From a bacterium (GTDB lineage Bacteria > Auribacterota > JABMQX01), in the NCBI GenBank assembly GCA_030691545.1, contig JAUYEE010000130.1, positions 1-39,043 on the forward strand: a stretch of DNA of 39,043 nt, written 5' to 3'. Of this stretch, positions 17,015 to 25,591 are shown one piece after another. The notes below the pieces were generated by a model. It was not told where the DNA came from and did no database searches. It saw only the letters and a list, made by a program, of their open reading frames with translations. A program made the translations under genes and the position numbers. Within the stretch, counting starts at the first letter, position 1. Each line of letters starts with the position of its first letter.

Positions 17015-18277
17015 TCACGATGCCCTGTACAGGGGGAAATGGCGGCACAGCTCCTTCACGGCCGCGCGCGTCCGCTCGATGACCGCATCATCGTCCATGT
17101 GGCGTAAGACATCCACAATCAGGTCAGCGAGAACTGTGATGTCATCCTCTCGCATGCCGCGTGTGGTCACCGCGGGAGTGCCGAGTCGCAGTCCACTCGC
17201 GACAAATGGGCTCTTCGTATCGAACGGAATCAAATTCTTGTTTGCCACGATGTTCGTGTCTTCGAGTCGCTTTGCCGCATCCTTTCCCGTCAGCCCCAGG
17301 GGCGTCAGGTCCACAAGGAGCAAATGGGTATCCGTCCCGCCCGAAACGACGCGAATCCCCTTCTCCTGGAGGCGCTCCGCCAGTCTTTTTGCATTGGCTA
17401 CCGTCTGCATCTGGTATTCGCGGAAGCCATCGGACATCGCTTCCTTGAAGCACACCGCCTTCGCGGCGATGATGTGCATCAGCGGCCCGCCCTGGATTCC
17501 GGGGAAGACCTGCGAGTCAATCTCTTTCGCGAACTCCTCCTTGCAGAGGATGATGCCCCCGCGCGGTCCGCGAAGCGTCTTGTGCGTCGTCGTTGTGACA
17601 AACTGGCAATGGGGTACAGGGTCCGGGTGAATCCCGGCCACGACCAAGCCAGCGAAATGCGCCATGTCCGCGATGGCATAGGCGCCCACTTTGTCCGCAA
17701 TCGCCCTCAGCCGCTCAAAATCAATCGCTCTCGGGTACGCGCTCCCCCCCGCGAGAATCAGCTTTGGCTTGTGCTCCAGGGCGAGCTTCTCCATCTCATC
17801 GTAGTCAATGCACTCGGTATCTCGCCGGACTCCGTACGAAACGATCTTGAAAAAACGCCCCGAGAAATTGACGGGATTGCCGTGGGTGAGGTGACCACCA
17901 TGTGCGAGGTTCATCGCCAGAATCGTATCTCCAGGCTGGAGCATGGCGAAATACACAGCCATGTTCGCCTGAGAGCCAGAGTGCGGCTGCACGTTCGCAT
18001 GTTCCGCCTTGAAAAGCTCTTTTGCCCGCTCGATCGCGAGAGCTTCCGCCCGGTCCATATTGCGGCAGCCCTGATACCAACGCTTTGCCGGATACCCCTC
18101 GGCGTACTTGTTCGTCATGACAGAGCCGGTCGCTTCCATCACAGCGCGGCTCGCGAAATTCTCCGAGGCGATCAGCTCGAGCGTCTCCTCCTCTCGCGTC
18201 TCTTCCTCCCGGATCGCTTGCGCGACCTCCGGGTCAACCTTCGATAAGGGTCTCAACCTTTCATTCAGCGATGCCAT
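17015..18277 (-). CDS. glyA: Serine hydroxymethyltransferase
   Basis: A 420-residue, PLP-dependent cytoplasmic enzyme that interconverts serine plus tetrahydrofolate with glycine plus 5,10-methylene-tetrahydrofolate. Family signatures run through the protein: [21 protein letters not shown], the GSQAN motif, and the PLP-lysine region [14 protein letters not shown]. Length is as expected. The ATG at 18275-18277 (MASLNERL) has GAGAGGTGG upstream; the frame is open 15 codons further but without a ribosome site. About 60 nt upstream lies a TTGACA (plus-strand 18333-18338) with a TATTCC only 15 nt away, a weak promoter candidate. nrdR follows downstream. Confidence 0.97.
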   Translation of the reverse strand: MASLNERLRPLSKVDPEVAQAIREEETREEETLELIASENFASRAVMEATGSVMTNKYAEGYPAKRWYQGCRNMDRAEALAIERAKELFKAEHANVQPHSGSQANMAVYFAMLQPGDTILAMNLAHGGHLTHGNPVNFSGRFFKIVSYGVRRDTECIDYDEMEKLALEHKPKLILAGGSAYPRAIDFERLRAIADKVGAYAIADMAHFAGLVVAGIHPDPVPHCQFVTTTTHKTLRGPRGGIILCKEEFAKEIDSQVFPGIQGGPLMHIIAAKAVCFKEAMSDGFREYQMQTVANAKRLAERLQEKGIRVVSGGTDTHLLLVDLTPLGLTGKDAAKRLEDTNIVANKNLIPFDTKSPFVASGLRLGTPAVTTRGMREDDITVLADLIVDVLRHMDDDAVIERTRAAVKELCRHFPLYRAS

Positions 18278-18597
18278 TCCGTTCCACCTCTCTGGATATT
18301 GGGCTGCACTTGGAATAGTCAACCCATTGCCGTGTCAAGTCCCGTTGGATAAGCTTGCATGCCGACAGAGGAAAATATAATACGCGGAACACTTCTGATA
18401 GTACAGAGGAATTGTGCGGAACCGGCAACACTGAGTCGCGGGCGCGAATGGCCCCGGTCCAGGCGCGAACGCAGGCAGGCTGTGGCGTGGGCGTTAAACC
18501 CGCCCGCGAGAAGCTGCAAAGTGGGGGCCCGTATCCGTCAGATGTGTCCGACCTGTCCGACATTCGCATGTGGCGCAGGGCGGCGAGGGGAAAAAGA
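18278..18597. other. Gap between glyA and the interrupted PEP-CTERM gene
   Basis: No gene is supported. It holds the possible glyA promoter (about 18318-18338) and three 9-nt units of the TCCGACCTG family (18538-18564). Confidence 0.5.
18538..18564. repeat. TCCGACCTG 9-nt tandem repeat, three units
   Basis: The units are TCAGATGTG, TCCGACCTG and TCCGACATT. The same unit occurs eight times at 34571-34642 and five times at 35383-35427. Confidence 0.65.
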
Positions 18598-18627
18598 ATA
18601 AGGGATGACCCTATCAGGTCATCCCTT
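18591..18627 (-). terminator. Terminator after the interrupted PEP-CTERM gene
   Basis: A perfect 11-bp stem (18600-18610 with 18617-18627, 6-nt loop) lies 30 nt beyond the TAA of the minus-strand gene. It is followed, in minus-strand reading, by ATTCTTTTTCC. Confidence 0.8.
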
Positions 18628-18656
18628 GAATTCTTGTTACTCGTGAGCCTGTGTGA

Positions 18657-19280
18657 TTACTTCTTCCGCCTGATGGCCCAGAGAGCCAGTCCAGGAGCCA
18701 GAAGAAGCAGCGTTGCCGGCTCAGGAATCGGCTGTGTCTTCAGATCCGGAAAGGCATAGCCCTGCGGGATGTCGGTACGGCCGACAAGCTGAGAGACAAT
18801 CTCGCCCTGGGAGTTCGCGATGCCAAGCTCCTTGGAGGAACCCGCCGCCATCCAATCCGACTCGGGCAGGTTGTACGCCCTGACGTAAAGAATGTCTCCT
18901 TGGTTGACGGCGGGGAAATCTATGCCATTGAAGTTAACGTTCGAGTTGGTCCAACTTCCTGAGTTGGCGGGCGCGAACGTGCCATAATTTACGTGGCTCT
19001 CCTGGAGAAGCACATCGTCGCCTATCCAGGCCGTGTCCGCGTAAGCAGCGGGGTTAGCTCGCGGGTCGTCAATGGCGCCAACCGCCTTCCAGAGCTGTAC
19101 AAGGGCGCCCAGTGAGAGGTCAATCGCCGCGGCGTCGTATTGTCCGGGCAGCGGATTTCCTGCGAAGTCTCTCGCTGGAGAAGTCGAAGGAGCTTACCAC
19201 GTGATTATGGCGCTGTCTGCTGTGCTGACCAGCATCGCACACAGTGCAACCGCAAGAATCAGGATTGCTTTGCTACTCAT
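18657..19280 (-). pseudogene. PEP-CTERM protein gene interrupted by an in-frame TAA
   Basis: The ATG at 19278-19280 has a strong site (AAAGGGGG) like that of the other PEP-CTERM gene. It encodes a clear signal peptide (MSSKAILILAVALCAMLV... ending STADSAIITW) but meets TAA at codon 29 (19194-19196). The same frame then stays open to 18657, encoding a sensible mature protein (PLPGQYDAAAIDLSLGALV, later TAWIGDDVLLQESHVNYG) and a classical PEP-CTERM tail (PIPEPATLLLLAPGLALWAIRRKK in two parts). No ATG lies between the stop and 19014; the first GTG is at 19013, which would lose the signal peptide. So a single nonsense change, a readthrough codon or a base error separates the export signal from the body. 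The gene itself ends in TAA, so TAA is a real stop here. Read through, it would be 206 residues plus the interrupted position. Confidence 0.8.
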
Positions 19281-19379
19281 GCTACCCCCTTTCCAGTTGG
19301 GTGGTTTTTGTCAAAAACTATATTTGTATTCTCTGAGCAATTCCCGTTTCGTCGTATGACGCACGGGATGCGAGATAGC

Positions 19380-20174
19380 CTAATACGGACGGGTGACCTG
19401 CCAGGTAATCGCATTCGCCGGGTACCGGTTAAACCAGAAGGCTCCACCCGGAGCAAACGACATGGTGGTCAAATCGCCCAGGTCTGGATCGAACCACTTG
19501 TTGTCGAAAGGCAATCCGGGAGCATCAGCCAGGAACGCCGTCGTGTAATTCGTGGCCGCGGGGTCCCAGGCATAGATGGAGTCGGCTTCTGACGAGGAAA
19601 AGCCTTTCTGAGCAACCTCGTGCAGGTTCGTGTCGTTCAGCCCCACGGTCACGGGGAACGGATAGCCGAACATCGTCAGACCCTTCACGAACGTCACGCT
19701 CTTTGTTAGCTCCATCGGGACCCATCCGAGGAAGGTAATCAGTTCCGTGGCGTCACCCGTGTTCTTCCTCCAAACCCACATAGCATCTCCCGCATTGAAT
19801 GCCAGGGTGGAGAGATCGCCTGCATCCGGGTCGAACCATTTCCTATCGAAGCTTGTCTGGGGGGCATCAGCATAGAAGGCACTCGAGTAATTCTCCGTCG
19901 TCGGGTCCCACTTGAGCACTTCGTCTCCCTCAGCGCCAGAGAAACCGGGCGTGAGGTTCTCCTTGACCATGTCTCCCAGGCAGCCAGCGTCCCCATTCAG
20001 GTGCTTGTCCGCGGCGTCGAGAGGAACTGACACCATCGTCAGTCCATTCTTGACTACATCCACTTTCACGAAGCCGACGGGGTCCGTGTAAACTTGTGCC
20101 ATGGCTGTCCCCCCGACCAGACAAACAGCCATGAGAGTTAGCACGAAGCCAGTTTTCAGGTTAGCTGTCCTCAT
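19380..20174 (-). CDS. Secreted protein with internal duplication ('VGFVKVDV' family)
   Basis: A 264-residue exported protein. The signal peptide ends near AMA|Q (residue about 27). The mature start VYTDPVGFVKVDV and the following GLTMVSVPLD are typical of an uncharacterised family of secreted proteins common in Verrucomicrobia-like genomes. Two homologous halves are visible: 'VLKWDPTTENYSSAFYADAP', then KWFDPDAGDLSTL, against 'IYAWDPAATNYTTAFLADAP', then KWFDPDLGDLTTM. There is no PEP-CTERM or other anchor. The ATG has AAAGGAG upstream, and two matching promoters lie 130-250 nt upstream. The interrupted PEP-CTERM gene follows after 99 nt on the same strand and could be co-transcribed. The function is not known. 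Confidence 0.85.
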   Translation of the reverse strand: MRTANLKTGFVLTLMAVCLVGGTAMAQVYTDPVGFVKVDVVKNGLTMVSVPLDAADKHLNGDAGCLGDMVKENLTPGFSGAEGDEVLKWDPTTENYSSAFYADAPQTSFDRKWFDPDAGDLSTLAFNAGDAMWVWRKNTGDATELITFLGWVPMELTKSVTFVKGLTMFGYPFPVTVGLNDTNLHEVAQKGFSSSEADSIYAWDPAATNYTTAFLADAPGLPFDNKWFDPDLGDLTTMSFAPGGAFWFNRYPANAITWQVTRPY

Positions 20175-20305
20175 ACCTCTCAGCTCCTTTCTTATACGTT
20201 CAAGTTACAATACCGATTCGTTTGTCGAAAAGGAGACTTCGCTCCTTTGTTCTCGCACTACAGCTCCTGGCGATAAACGTACTCTCCACCCATGATCTGA
20301 GGTCA

Positions 20306-20334
20306 AAGATAGAGTCGCCTGCACCCTTTGTCAA
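20306..20334 (-). promoter_or_regulatory. Sigma70-type promoter, proximal
   Basis: On the minus strand TTGACA (20329-20334), a 17-nt spacer and TATCTT (20306-20311) follow the tract TTTTTTCTC. It points at the secreted protein gene starting at 20174. Confidence 0.8.
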
Positions 20335-20398
20335 GAGAAAAAATCCTCTTTTTTTTGCCCGAGAAATCAGCCTCTGGGCCCTTCGCTATCTTGTTCTA

Positions 20399-20427
20399 AA
20401 AATACCCCGGAACCGCTATCCCGTCAA
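20399..20427 (-). promoter_or_regulatory. Sigma70-type promoter, distal tandem copy
   Basis: TTGACG (20422-20427), a 17-nt spacer and TATTTT (20399-20404) again follow TTTTTTCTC. It lies 93 nt upstream of the proximal promoter in the same direction, so the gene at 20174 may have tandem promoters. Confidence 0.65.
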
Positions 20428-20583
20428 GAGAAAAAATGCCTTTTTTTCGGCTGTGGACACAGCGGGTTCCGCCCCATCTTGCCGGTTCTGTTTCCTCTCC
20501 TTGAGTCGCCGAAAACCTCACTCGCAGCCTCCCTGTGCCGACCGGGAATCCGCTCTCTCCACGTTGCCCTGCGCTCGCTCGTT
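20428..20583. other. Gap between mazG and the tandem promoters
   Basis: No gene and no clear terminator for the long minus-strand gene run are visible here. The T-tracts belong to the promoters. Confidence 0.4.
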
Positions 20584-21471
20584 TCATCCTTGCTTTATTT
20601 CGGTCCAGAGGGCGTCCATCTCCGCGAGAGAGAGTTGCTTCAGGTCTCTCCCACTTCCCCTCACCCGCCGTTCCATTTCGCGGAAGCGTGTCATGAACTT
20701 GGAGATGGTCCCGCGAAGCGCTCCCTCGGCGTCAACCTCCAGAAGGCGGGACAGGTTCACGACGGAGAACAACAGGTCTCCGAGTTCCTCTGCGACATGG
20801 TGCGCCTCGCGTCGCGCAAGAGCCTCCGCCAGTTCGTGCATTTCCTCCGAAATCTTCTCTAACACATCCTCCGGCTTTTCCCAGTCGAAGCCCACTTGTG
20901 CCGCTCGCCGCTGGACCTTCTGCGCCTTCTGGAGCGCGGGCAGATTGTGCGGAATGGAGTCCATCAGCGAGGTCAATCCCTTTCCCTCCCTCTCCTGCTG
21001 CTTCATCTGGTACCACTGGTTGAGAACCTGAGCGGCAGACTGCCGTGAAGCGTCGCCAGGCAACTCGCCGCGACTGCCATCTGTTGGCGCCGCGAGCGCA
21101 TCCGTTTCCATTGACGCCACGACGGCTTTTGCCGGGAGATTCGCTTCTTTCGGGGGCGCCTTCTCGCTTGATGTGCCGAACACGTGCGGATGCCGGCGCG
21201 TCATCTTCGCGTGGGCAAACTCGATCACCTCCTCGATGTCGAACTTGCCCTCATCCGCCGAGACCTTGCTCAGAAAGACGATGTGAAAAAGAAGGTCGCC
21301 CAATTCCTCCTTGAGTTTCTCAGGGTCATTGTGTTCAATCGCCTCGATGACCTCATACGCTTCCTCGATGAGAAAGGGCTTGAGGGAATCGAGCGTTTGC
21401 TGCTTGTCCCAGGGGCAGCCCTTCTCCCCCCGCAGGGCATTCAGCAGTTCGACGAGGTCCTGAAAGCTCAC
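20584..21471 (-). CDS. mazG: Nucleoside triphosphate pyrophosphohydrolase MazG
   Basis: A 295-residue cytoplasmic housecleaning enzyme that hydrolyses (d)NTPs to monophosphates and pyrophosphate. Both MazG domains carry the metal-binding pattern: EEAYEVIEAI...EELGDLLFH (about residues 36-64) and EEMHELAEAL...EELGDLLFS (about 208-236). The N-terminal GCPWDKQQT signature is present. The linker between domains, about residues 100-145, is some 30-40 residues longer than in the E. coli enzyme and is rich in Ala, Pro and Ser. The start is GTG with AGGAGAAC upstream. It is the last gene of the long minus-strand run, 75 nt after the QueG-like gene. Confidence 0.95.
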   Translation of the reverse strand: MSFQDLVELLNALRGEKGCPWDKQQTLDSLKPFLIEEAYEVIEAIEHNDPEKLKEELGDLLFHIVFLSKVSADEGKFDIEEVIEFAHAKMTRRHPHVFGTSSEKAPPKEANLPAKAVVASMETDALAAPTDGSRGELPGDASRQSAAQVLNQWYQMKQQEREGKGLTSLMDSIPHNLPALQKAQKVQRRAAQVGFDWEKPEDVLEKISEEMHELAEALARREAHHVAEELGDLLFSVVNLSRLLEVDAEGALRGTISKFMTRFREMERRVRGSGRDLKQLSLAEMDALWTEIKQG

Positions 21472-21546
21472 CAGTTCTCCTGAGGCAATCGGCTGGGTCG
21501 CGTCAATGGGCCCACGGGGCTTCTGTCACGGTGGAAGTTGTCGGTC

Positions 21547-22233
21547 TCAGCCAGGATTTCCTCTACAAGCTTTGATACATAAACCACAAATGTTATGGCC
21601 AATGTTCCATTGGTTGCGAAAGACTCGCAGTTGCTCCCGGCACTTCGCCAGGTTGAACTCCTCGCGCCGTTCGGCGATGGCTCCCGCCGGGCACACCGAA
21701 ATGCACGCTCGACACTCTCCGCAGTCTTGCGCCAGGGGCTTCCCCGTCGGCAACGGAATGTCCGTGAAAATTGTCACGTAGCGCACCCGGGCGCCGTACC
21801 GAGGGCTGACAATCAGATTATTGCGACCGTACCACCCCAGACCCGCGTGATATGCCGCCCAGCGGTGCGAGGCGTGCCCCAGGTCATTCGCCCAGTCAAT
21901 AACCTGCGACGACGGGACCGGGCACGCGGCGAATCCGAGCCGCTGAACCTCGTTCGCCAAGCGAAGAGCGATGGAATCGAGTTCCTTGTTCACCACGCGA
22001 TAGTGGTACGCGTAGAGCTTGGTCGGCCCCTCGGTGAGCGATTCCATGATGGCGTCCGAAAGCCGATAGCCCACGCTCACTGCATACGGGAACCGTCCAA
22101 GCTCCGTCATCGGCGGGGGGCATTCCGCCGAACTCTTCATTGCCTCCACGGAGGCAACTCCGAACGAACAGGCTCCCGCCTCCACTGATAGGCGATTCAA
22201 GAGCGAAGAAGCGTTCAGCCTGTCTGTGTCCAT
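21547..22233 (-). CDS. QueG-like 4Fe-4S protein (short form)
   Basis: A 228-residue iron-sulfur protein related to epoxyqueuosine reductase (COG1600). A DUF1730-like N-terminal part includes HRWAAYHAGLGWYGRNNLIV. A double-cluster ferredoxin part follows: CGECRACISVCPAGAI and, near the end, ICGLCIKACRG. E. coli QueG is about 380 residues and carries a C-terminal HEAT-like extension; this protein stops right after the second cluster, so it belongs to a shorter subfamily and may not act on queuosine. The ATG start has only a weak ribosome site. It lies 184 nt downstream of lpxI in the place where lpxB is found in many genomes. Confidence 0.75.
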   Translation of the reverse strand: MDTDRLNASSLLNRLSVEAGACSFGVASVEAMKSSAECPPPMTELGRFPYAVSVGYRLSDAIMESLTEGPTKLYAYHYRVVNKELDSIALRLANEVQRLGFAACPVPSSQVIDWANDLGHASHRWAAYHAGLGWYGRNNLIVSPRYGARVRYVTIFTDIPLPTGKPLAQDCGECRACISVCPAGAIAERREEFNLAKCREQLRVFRNQWNIGHNICGLCIKACRGNPG

Positions 22234-22417
22234 GAGGGTCTATGAAATGGCCGTTACAGCACAAGCAAAGCGTTTGCAGCGACGAAACAGGTTCTCCCGA
22301 TGGGACGTCCCGCGGTCACGGCGACCCGCGCAAAACGAGCTCGCTGCAACAGCACCAAGCATTCCCCCGGCGGGCAGGGCACTCTGAGGAATCCGATTGC
22401 AGTTGTTTCTGTCGCGG

Positions 22418-23245
22418 TCAATCGCGGGGGCCTTCCGCCGAAAACCCCATCACGCAGATGCCTTCCCGGTTCGCCAGCTCAACGACTTCTTCCTCGTCGA
22501 GGACAAGGGTCTTCTGAGCCTCCACGGCCAGGACCGAGGCGCCGCTTTCCTTCATCGTCCGGATGGTCTCCACGCCAATGACGGGGACATCAAACCTCAT
22601 GTCCTGCGACGGCTTGGCCATTTTCACCACCACCGTCTCCCCCCCAGCCAGTTTGCCGCCTCGCCGAATTGTCTCATCGGTTCCCTCGAGAGCCTCTACG
22701 GCGACAATTGCCTTGTCCCTCACCACGACCGTCTGTCCGATATCGAGCCTGCCGAGCTCCCGGGCGATCTGGGCTCCAAACCGCACGTCTTCCAGCTCCT
22801 TCTCCGTCGGCTGCCGTCGCGTGAGAACCTTCTCTTTTGCCAGACTGTCTTTCAAAAAAGTTGTCGAGTCCAGAAGCTCGATTCCGTCCTTGGCCATCTC
22901 TTCCGCGACAGCCGAAAAGATACTATCGGCTTTCCGGTTCTCGATGCGGGACAAAAGCTTCAACCCTCTCAGGTCGAACTTCAGCTTCTCGAACATGCGC
23001 GTCGGACGGATTTGCCCCGCCATGACCGCCTTGGAGACCCCCGCCTGCTTGAAAAATTTGATCAGCTTGCCTATCTGCCCGACGCCAACCCATAGCAGGT
23101 TGTCCACGAACTTCTCAAGTTCCGGCGAGGTCTCCCCGTGGAAACCCACAGCCTCAACTCGGGCGCCGGGCTTCTTTTTGTAATTCGTCGCCAGAAGCAG
23201 CGGAAACTTGCCGTTGCCGGCGATCAAGCCGAGCGGTTCATCCAT
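22418..23245 (-). CDS. lpxI: UDP-2,3-diacylglucosamine pyrophosphatase LpxI
   Basis: A 275-residue enzyme (former DUF1009) that cleaves UDP-2,3-diacylglucosamine to lipid X and UMP, the LpxH-replacing step in lipid A synthesis. Family signatures are GLIAGNGKFPLLLA at the N-terminus, VGQIGKLIKFFK, VMAGQIRPTRMF, and the C-terminal block PVIGVETIRTMKESGASVLA followed by ANREGICVMGF. Length is typical. It follows lpxA by 132 nt, as in the standard lpxD-(lpxC/fabZ)-lpxA-lpxI order. LpxB, the next enzyme, is not in this window. Confidence 0.95.
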   Translation of the reverse strand: MDEPLGLIAGNGKFPLLLATNYKKKPGARVEAVGFHGETSPELEKFVDNLLWVGVGQIGKLIKFFKQAGVSKAVMAGQIRPTRMFEKLKFDLRGLKLLSRIENRKADSIFSAVAEEMAKDGIELLDSTTFLKDSLAKEKVLTRRQPTEKELEDVRFGAQIARELGRLDIGQTVVVRDKAIVAVEALEGTDETIRRGGKLAGGETVVVKMAKPSQDMRFDVPVIGVETIRTMKESGASVLAVEAQKTLVLDEEEVVELANREGICVMGFSAEGPRD

Positions 23246-23377
23246 GAAAGCTTTGCTCGTGTTTTCGGTTGGCAGCGAACTGCGGCCTTACCTGGCGAGC
23301 GGCTTATCAAATCTATCAGTGAGGGAGGGTCACACGGAAAGACTGCCCGGGAGGCCGCTCCGGAGATGGCGCCTTGC

Positions 23378-24151
23378 CTATCGCCCAATCCCTCGCTCCG
23401 AGTTCGCGATAAACTCGAGGAGATGCCGAATCTCCGGCGTCTGCGGAAGCTCGGACGTTACAATCTCCACCGCGTGGGACGTTGCCAGACCTGATTTGAA
23501 GAGAATCTTGAATGCCCGTCGAATGAGACTTCGCGCTTCCGGCGGAAAGCCGTGCCGCCGAAGCCCGATGGCGTTGATGTCCACGACCGAACAAGGCACC
23601 CCGTCGCTCAACGAATAGGGAGGCACATCCTGGTTCACCTTTGACAATCCGCCGATCATCGAAAGCGTCCCCACGTGGACAAACTGGTGTATGCCCACGA
23701 GCCCGCCAATCACCGCCTGGTCCTCAATGAGGATATGCCCCGCCAGGGACGCCACGTTCGCCATGATCACTCCGTTTCCCAACCGGCAGTTGTGGCCCAC
23801 GTGCGAATACGCCATCAGGAAGCAGTCTTCGCCGATGGACGTTTTCGAACCCTCACCCGTGGACGAGTTGACCGTGACGCATTCCCGGATGACCGTCCGG
23901 GCGCCAATCTCGACATACGTCTTCTCGCCGCGATATTTCAGGTCCTGGCAACGCGTCCCCACCACCGCGCCCGGAAAAATCTCGCACGACTCGCCAATTG
24001 TCGTGAGGCCCGCAATCACTGCGTGCGAGTGGACGATCGCATTATCCCTAATGATTACGTTATCTTCGACAACGGCGTAGGGCCCGATCCGCACGTTCTC
24101 GCCTATCTCCGCTTTCGGGCTCACGATCGCCGCCGAATGTATGCTCCTCAA
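23378..24151 (-). CDS. lpxA: Acyl-ACP--UDP-N-acetylglucosamine O-acyltransferase
   Basis: A 257-residue left-handed beta-helix enzyme that starts lipid A synthesis by 3-O-acylating UDP-GlcNAc. Hexapeptide repeats begin at IHSAAIVSPKAEIGENVRIG; the catalytic histidine region SHVGHNCRLGN and IHQFVHVGTLSMIGG are present, as is the helical C-terminal domain. The start is TTG at 24149-24151, with AGGAGG four nt upstream; an in-frame TGA directly before it (24152-24154) excludes an earlier start. It follows lpxC/fabZ by 40 nt. Confidence 0.97.
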   Translation of the reverse strand: MRSIHSAAIVSPKAEIGENVRIGPYAVVEDNVIIRDNAIVHSHAVIAGLTTIGESCEIFPGAVVGTRCQDLKYRGEKTYVEIGARTVIRECVTVNSSTGEGSKTSIGEDCFLMAYSHVGHNCRLGNGVIMANVASLAGHILIEDQAVIGGLVGIHQFVHVGTLSMIGGLSKVNQDVPPYSLSDGVPCSVVDINAIGLRRHGFPPEARSLIRRAFKILFKSGLATSHAVEIVTSELPQTPEIRHLLEFIANSERGIGR

Positions 24152-24191
24152 TCATCCTCCTTTGACTGGCCGAACCCACTCCCGCGGCAGG

Positions 24192-25511
24192 TCATCTCGA
24201 GTCCTGATCCACCAGCGAGCACATCAGTTCTGCCTCGCACGACACGCTTTCTCCAACGTAAGCCGTCGTCTTTAACAAGCAAGTCGTTGTCCGCAAGCGA
24301 ATTACCTTCGCCTCCAGCCGCAACGTGTCCCCGGGGAAAACCGGCTTGCGAAACTTCACGTTGTTGATAGACATAAAATATGGGACTTTCCCCGTATTCT
24401 CTCCCTTTGTCAACATAATCATTCCCGCCACCTGAGCCATCGCCTCCACGATCAGTACCCCAGGCATAATCGGATGCCCCGGAAAATGTCCCGCGAAAAA
24501 GGGTTCGTTGATGGTCACGTTCTTGACTCCTACCACCCTCTTGTCCGGGACGAACTCGATGATCTTGTCCACCAGCAGGAAAGGATACCGGTGAGGCATA
24601 ATCTTCAACACCCGCATTATATCCATCCCGCCAGGAGCGATTCCCTCCGTAGCTTTTCGCGGCGCGGGAGCTCTTTCCTGCATAGCCTTCTTTCGCAACA
24701 GGCGAGTCAGCTTGATGTTGCTGCCATGACCCGACTTGATCGCCACAACGTGCGCCCTCAGAGGCTGCCCTAAAAGGAACAGGTCACCCAGCAGGTCCAG
24801 AATCTTGTGCCTCACGAACTCCTTCTCAAACCGCAGCCCCTCCTTGCTGAGAATTACGTCTCCATTGACGACAACCGCGTTGTCGAGACTCCCTCCCTGG
24901 ATCAGACCGCTCACAATCAACTCCTGTACCTCGTGGTACGGGCAGAATGTGCGCGATGGCGCGATTTCCTTGATGAACGTTTCGTCTGTGATCGGCAGGG
25001 AGAGAAACTGCGTGTCAATTCCCGGTTCGCTGTACGAGATCGTGAACGAGATCGAAAGCTCGTCCGCTGGCAGCACAACCAAGTCCACACCGTCCTCCGA
25101 AACGTAAATCGGCTCTTTCGGCTTGAAGACGTTCTTTGGAGCGTCCTGAAGCTCCATTCCCGCCGACTGAATCATCTCCACGAACGGAAGGGCGCTCCCG
25201 TCCCCGACCGGCGGCTCGTTGCCAGCCACCTCCACGAGGAGGTTGTCAATCCCCAGACCCATCAGCACCGCCAGCACGTGCTCCACCGTATGAACCTTCA
25301 CGCCGTTCTTCCCGAGCGTCGTTCCCCGCAGAATGTCCACCACGTTTTCAATGACCGCCTCAATGGGAGCTTCCCTCGGAAACTCTTTCATCTGAAAGCG
25401 CACCCCGTACCCGGGGGGAGCCGGTTTGAACGTGATACTCGTCCGGTTTCCCGTGTGAACGCCGATTCCCGAGCGGCTGACTTCTCGCCCAATTGTCCGT
25501 TGTTGCTCCAT
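24192..25511 (-). CDS. lpxC/fabZ: Bifunctional LpxC deacetylase / FabZ dehydratase
   Basis: A 439-residue fusion. Residues about 1-280 are UDP-3-O-acyl-N-acetylglucosamine deacetylase, the committed step of lipid A synthesis, with zinc ligands in VEHVLAVL and [12 protein letters not shown] and the catalytic HGSNIKL. Residues about 300-439 are 3-hydroxyacyl-ACP dehydratase of fatty-acid elongation, with the catalytic His in [13 protein letters not shown] and Glu in [20 protein letters not shown]. The fusion is known from Bacteroidetes and some other phyla and links the two pathways that compete for hydroxyacyl-ACP. Both active sites look intact. It lies between lpxD and lpxA. Confidence 0.97.
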   Translation of the reverse strand: MEQQRTIGREVSRSGIGVHTGNRTSITFKPAPPGYGVRFQMKEFPREAPIEAVIENVVDILRGTTLGKNGVKVHTVEHVLAVLMGLGIDNLLVEVAGNEPPVGDGSALPFVEMIQSAGMELQDAPKNVFKPKEPIYVSEDGVDLVVLPADELSISFTISYSEPGIDTQFLSLPITDETFIKEIAPSRTFCPYHEVQELIVSGLIQGGSLDNAVVVNGDVILSKEGLRFEKEFVRHKILDLLGDLFLLGQPLRAHVVAIKSGHGSNIKLTRLLRKKAMQERAPAPRKATEGIAPGGMDIMRVLKIMPHRYPFLLVDKIIEFVPDKRVVGVKNVTINEPFFAGHFPGHPIMPGVLIVEAMAQVAGMIMLTKGENTGKVPYFMSINNVKFRKPVFPGDTLRLEAKVIRLRTTTCLLKTTAYVGESVSCEAELMCSLVDQDSR

Positions 25512-25525
25512 GGATGAACTCCAGG

Positions 25526-25556
25526 CCTTCGTGCCCTTCGTGTTCTTCGTGGTTTC
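25526..25556. repeat. CTTCGTG repeat, copy 1
   Basis: Three CTTCGTG words in a row (CTTCGTGCCCTTCGTGTTC and onward) lie in the 80-nt lpxD-lpxC gap. The same element occurs at 27972-28000 in the bamA-skp gap. A lone GTCTTCGTG follows at 25563. Confidence 0.7.
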
Positions 25557-25591
25557 CTACTTGTCTTCGTGCGACAACCTGGCAGCGTGTC

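Noticed and set aside
18278..18400. Glycine riboswitch upstream of glyA
   Set aside because: No glycine-aptamer core is visible and the gap between possible promoter and start codon is too short for one.
19194..19196. Selenocysteine or reassigned codon explaining the internal stop
   Set aside because: The codon is TAA, not TGA, and the same gene and nrdR end in TAA.
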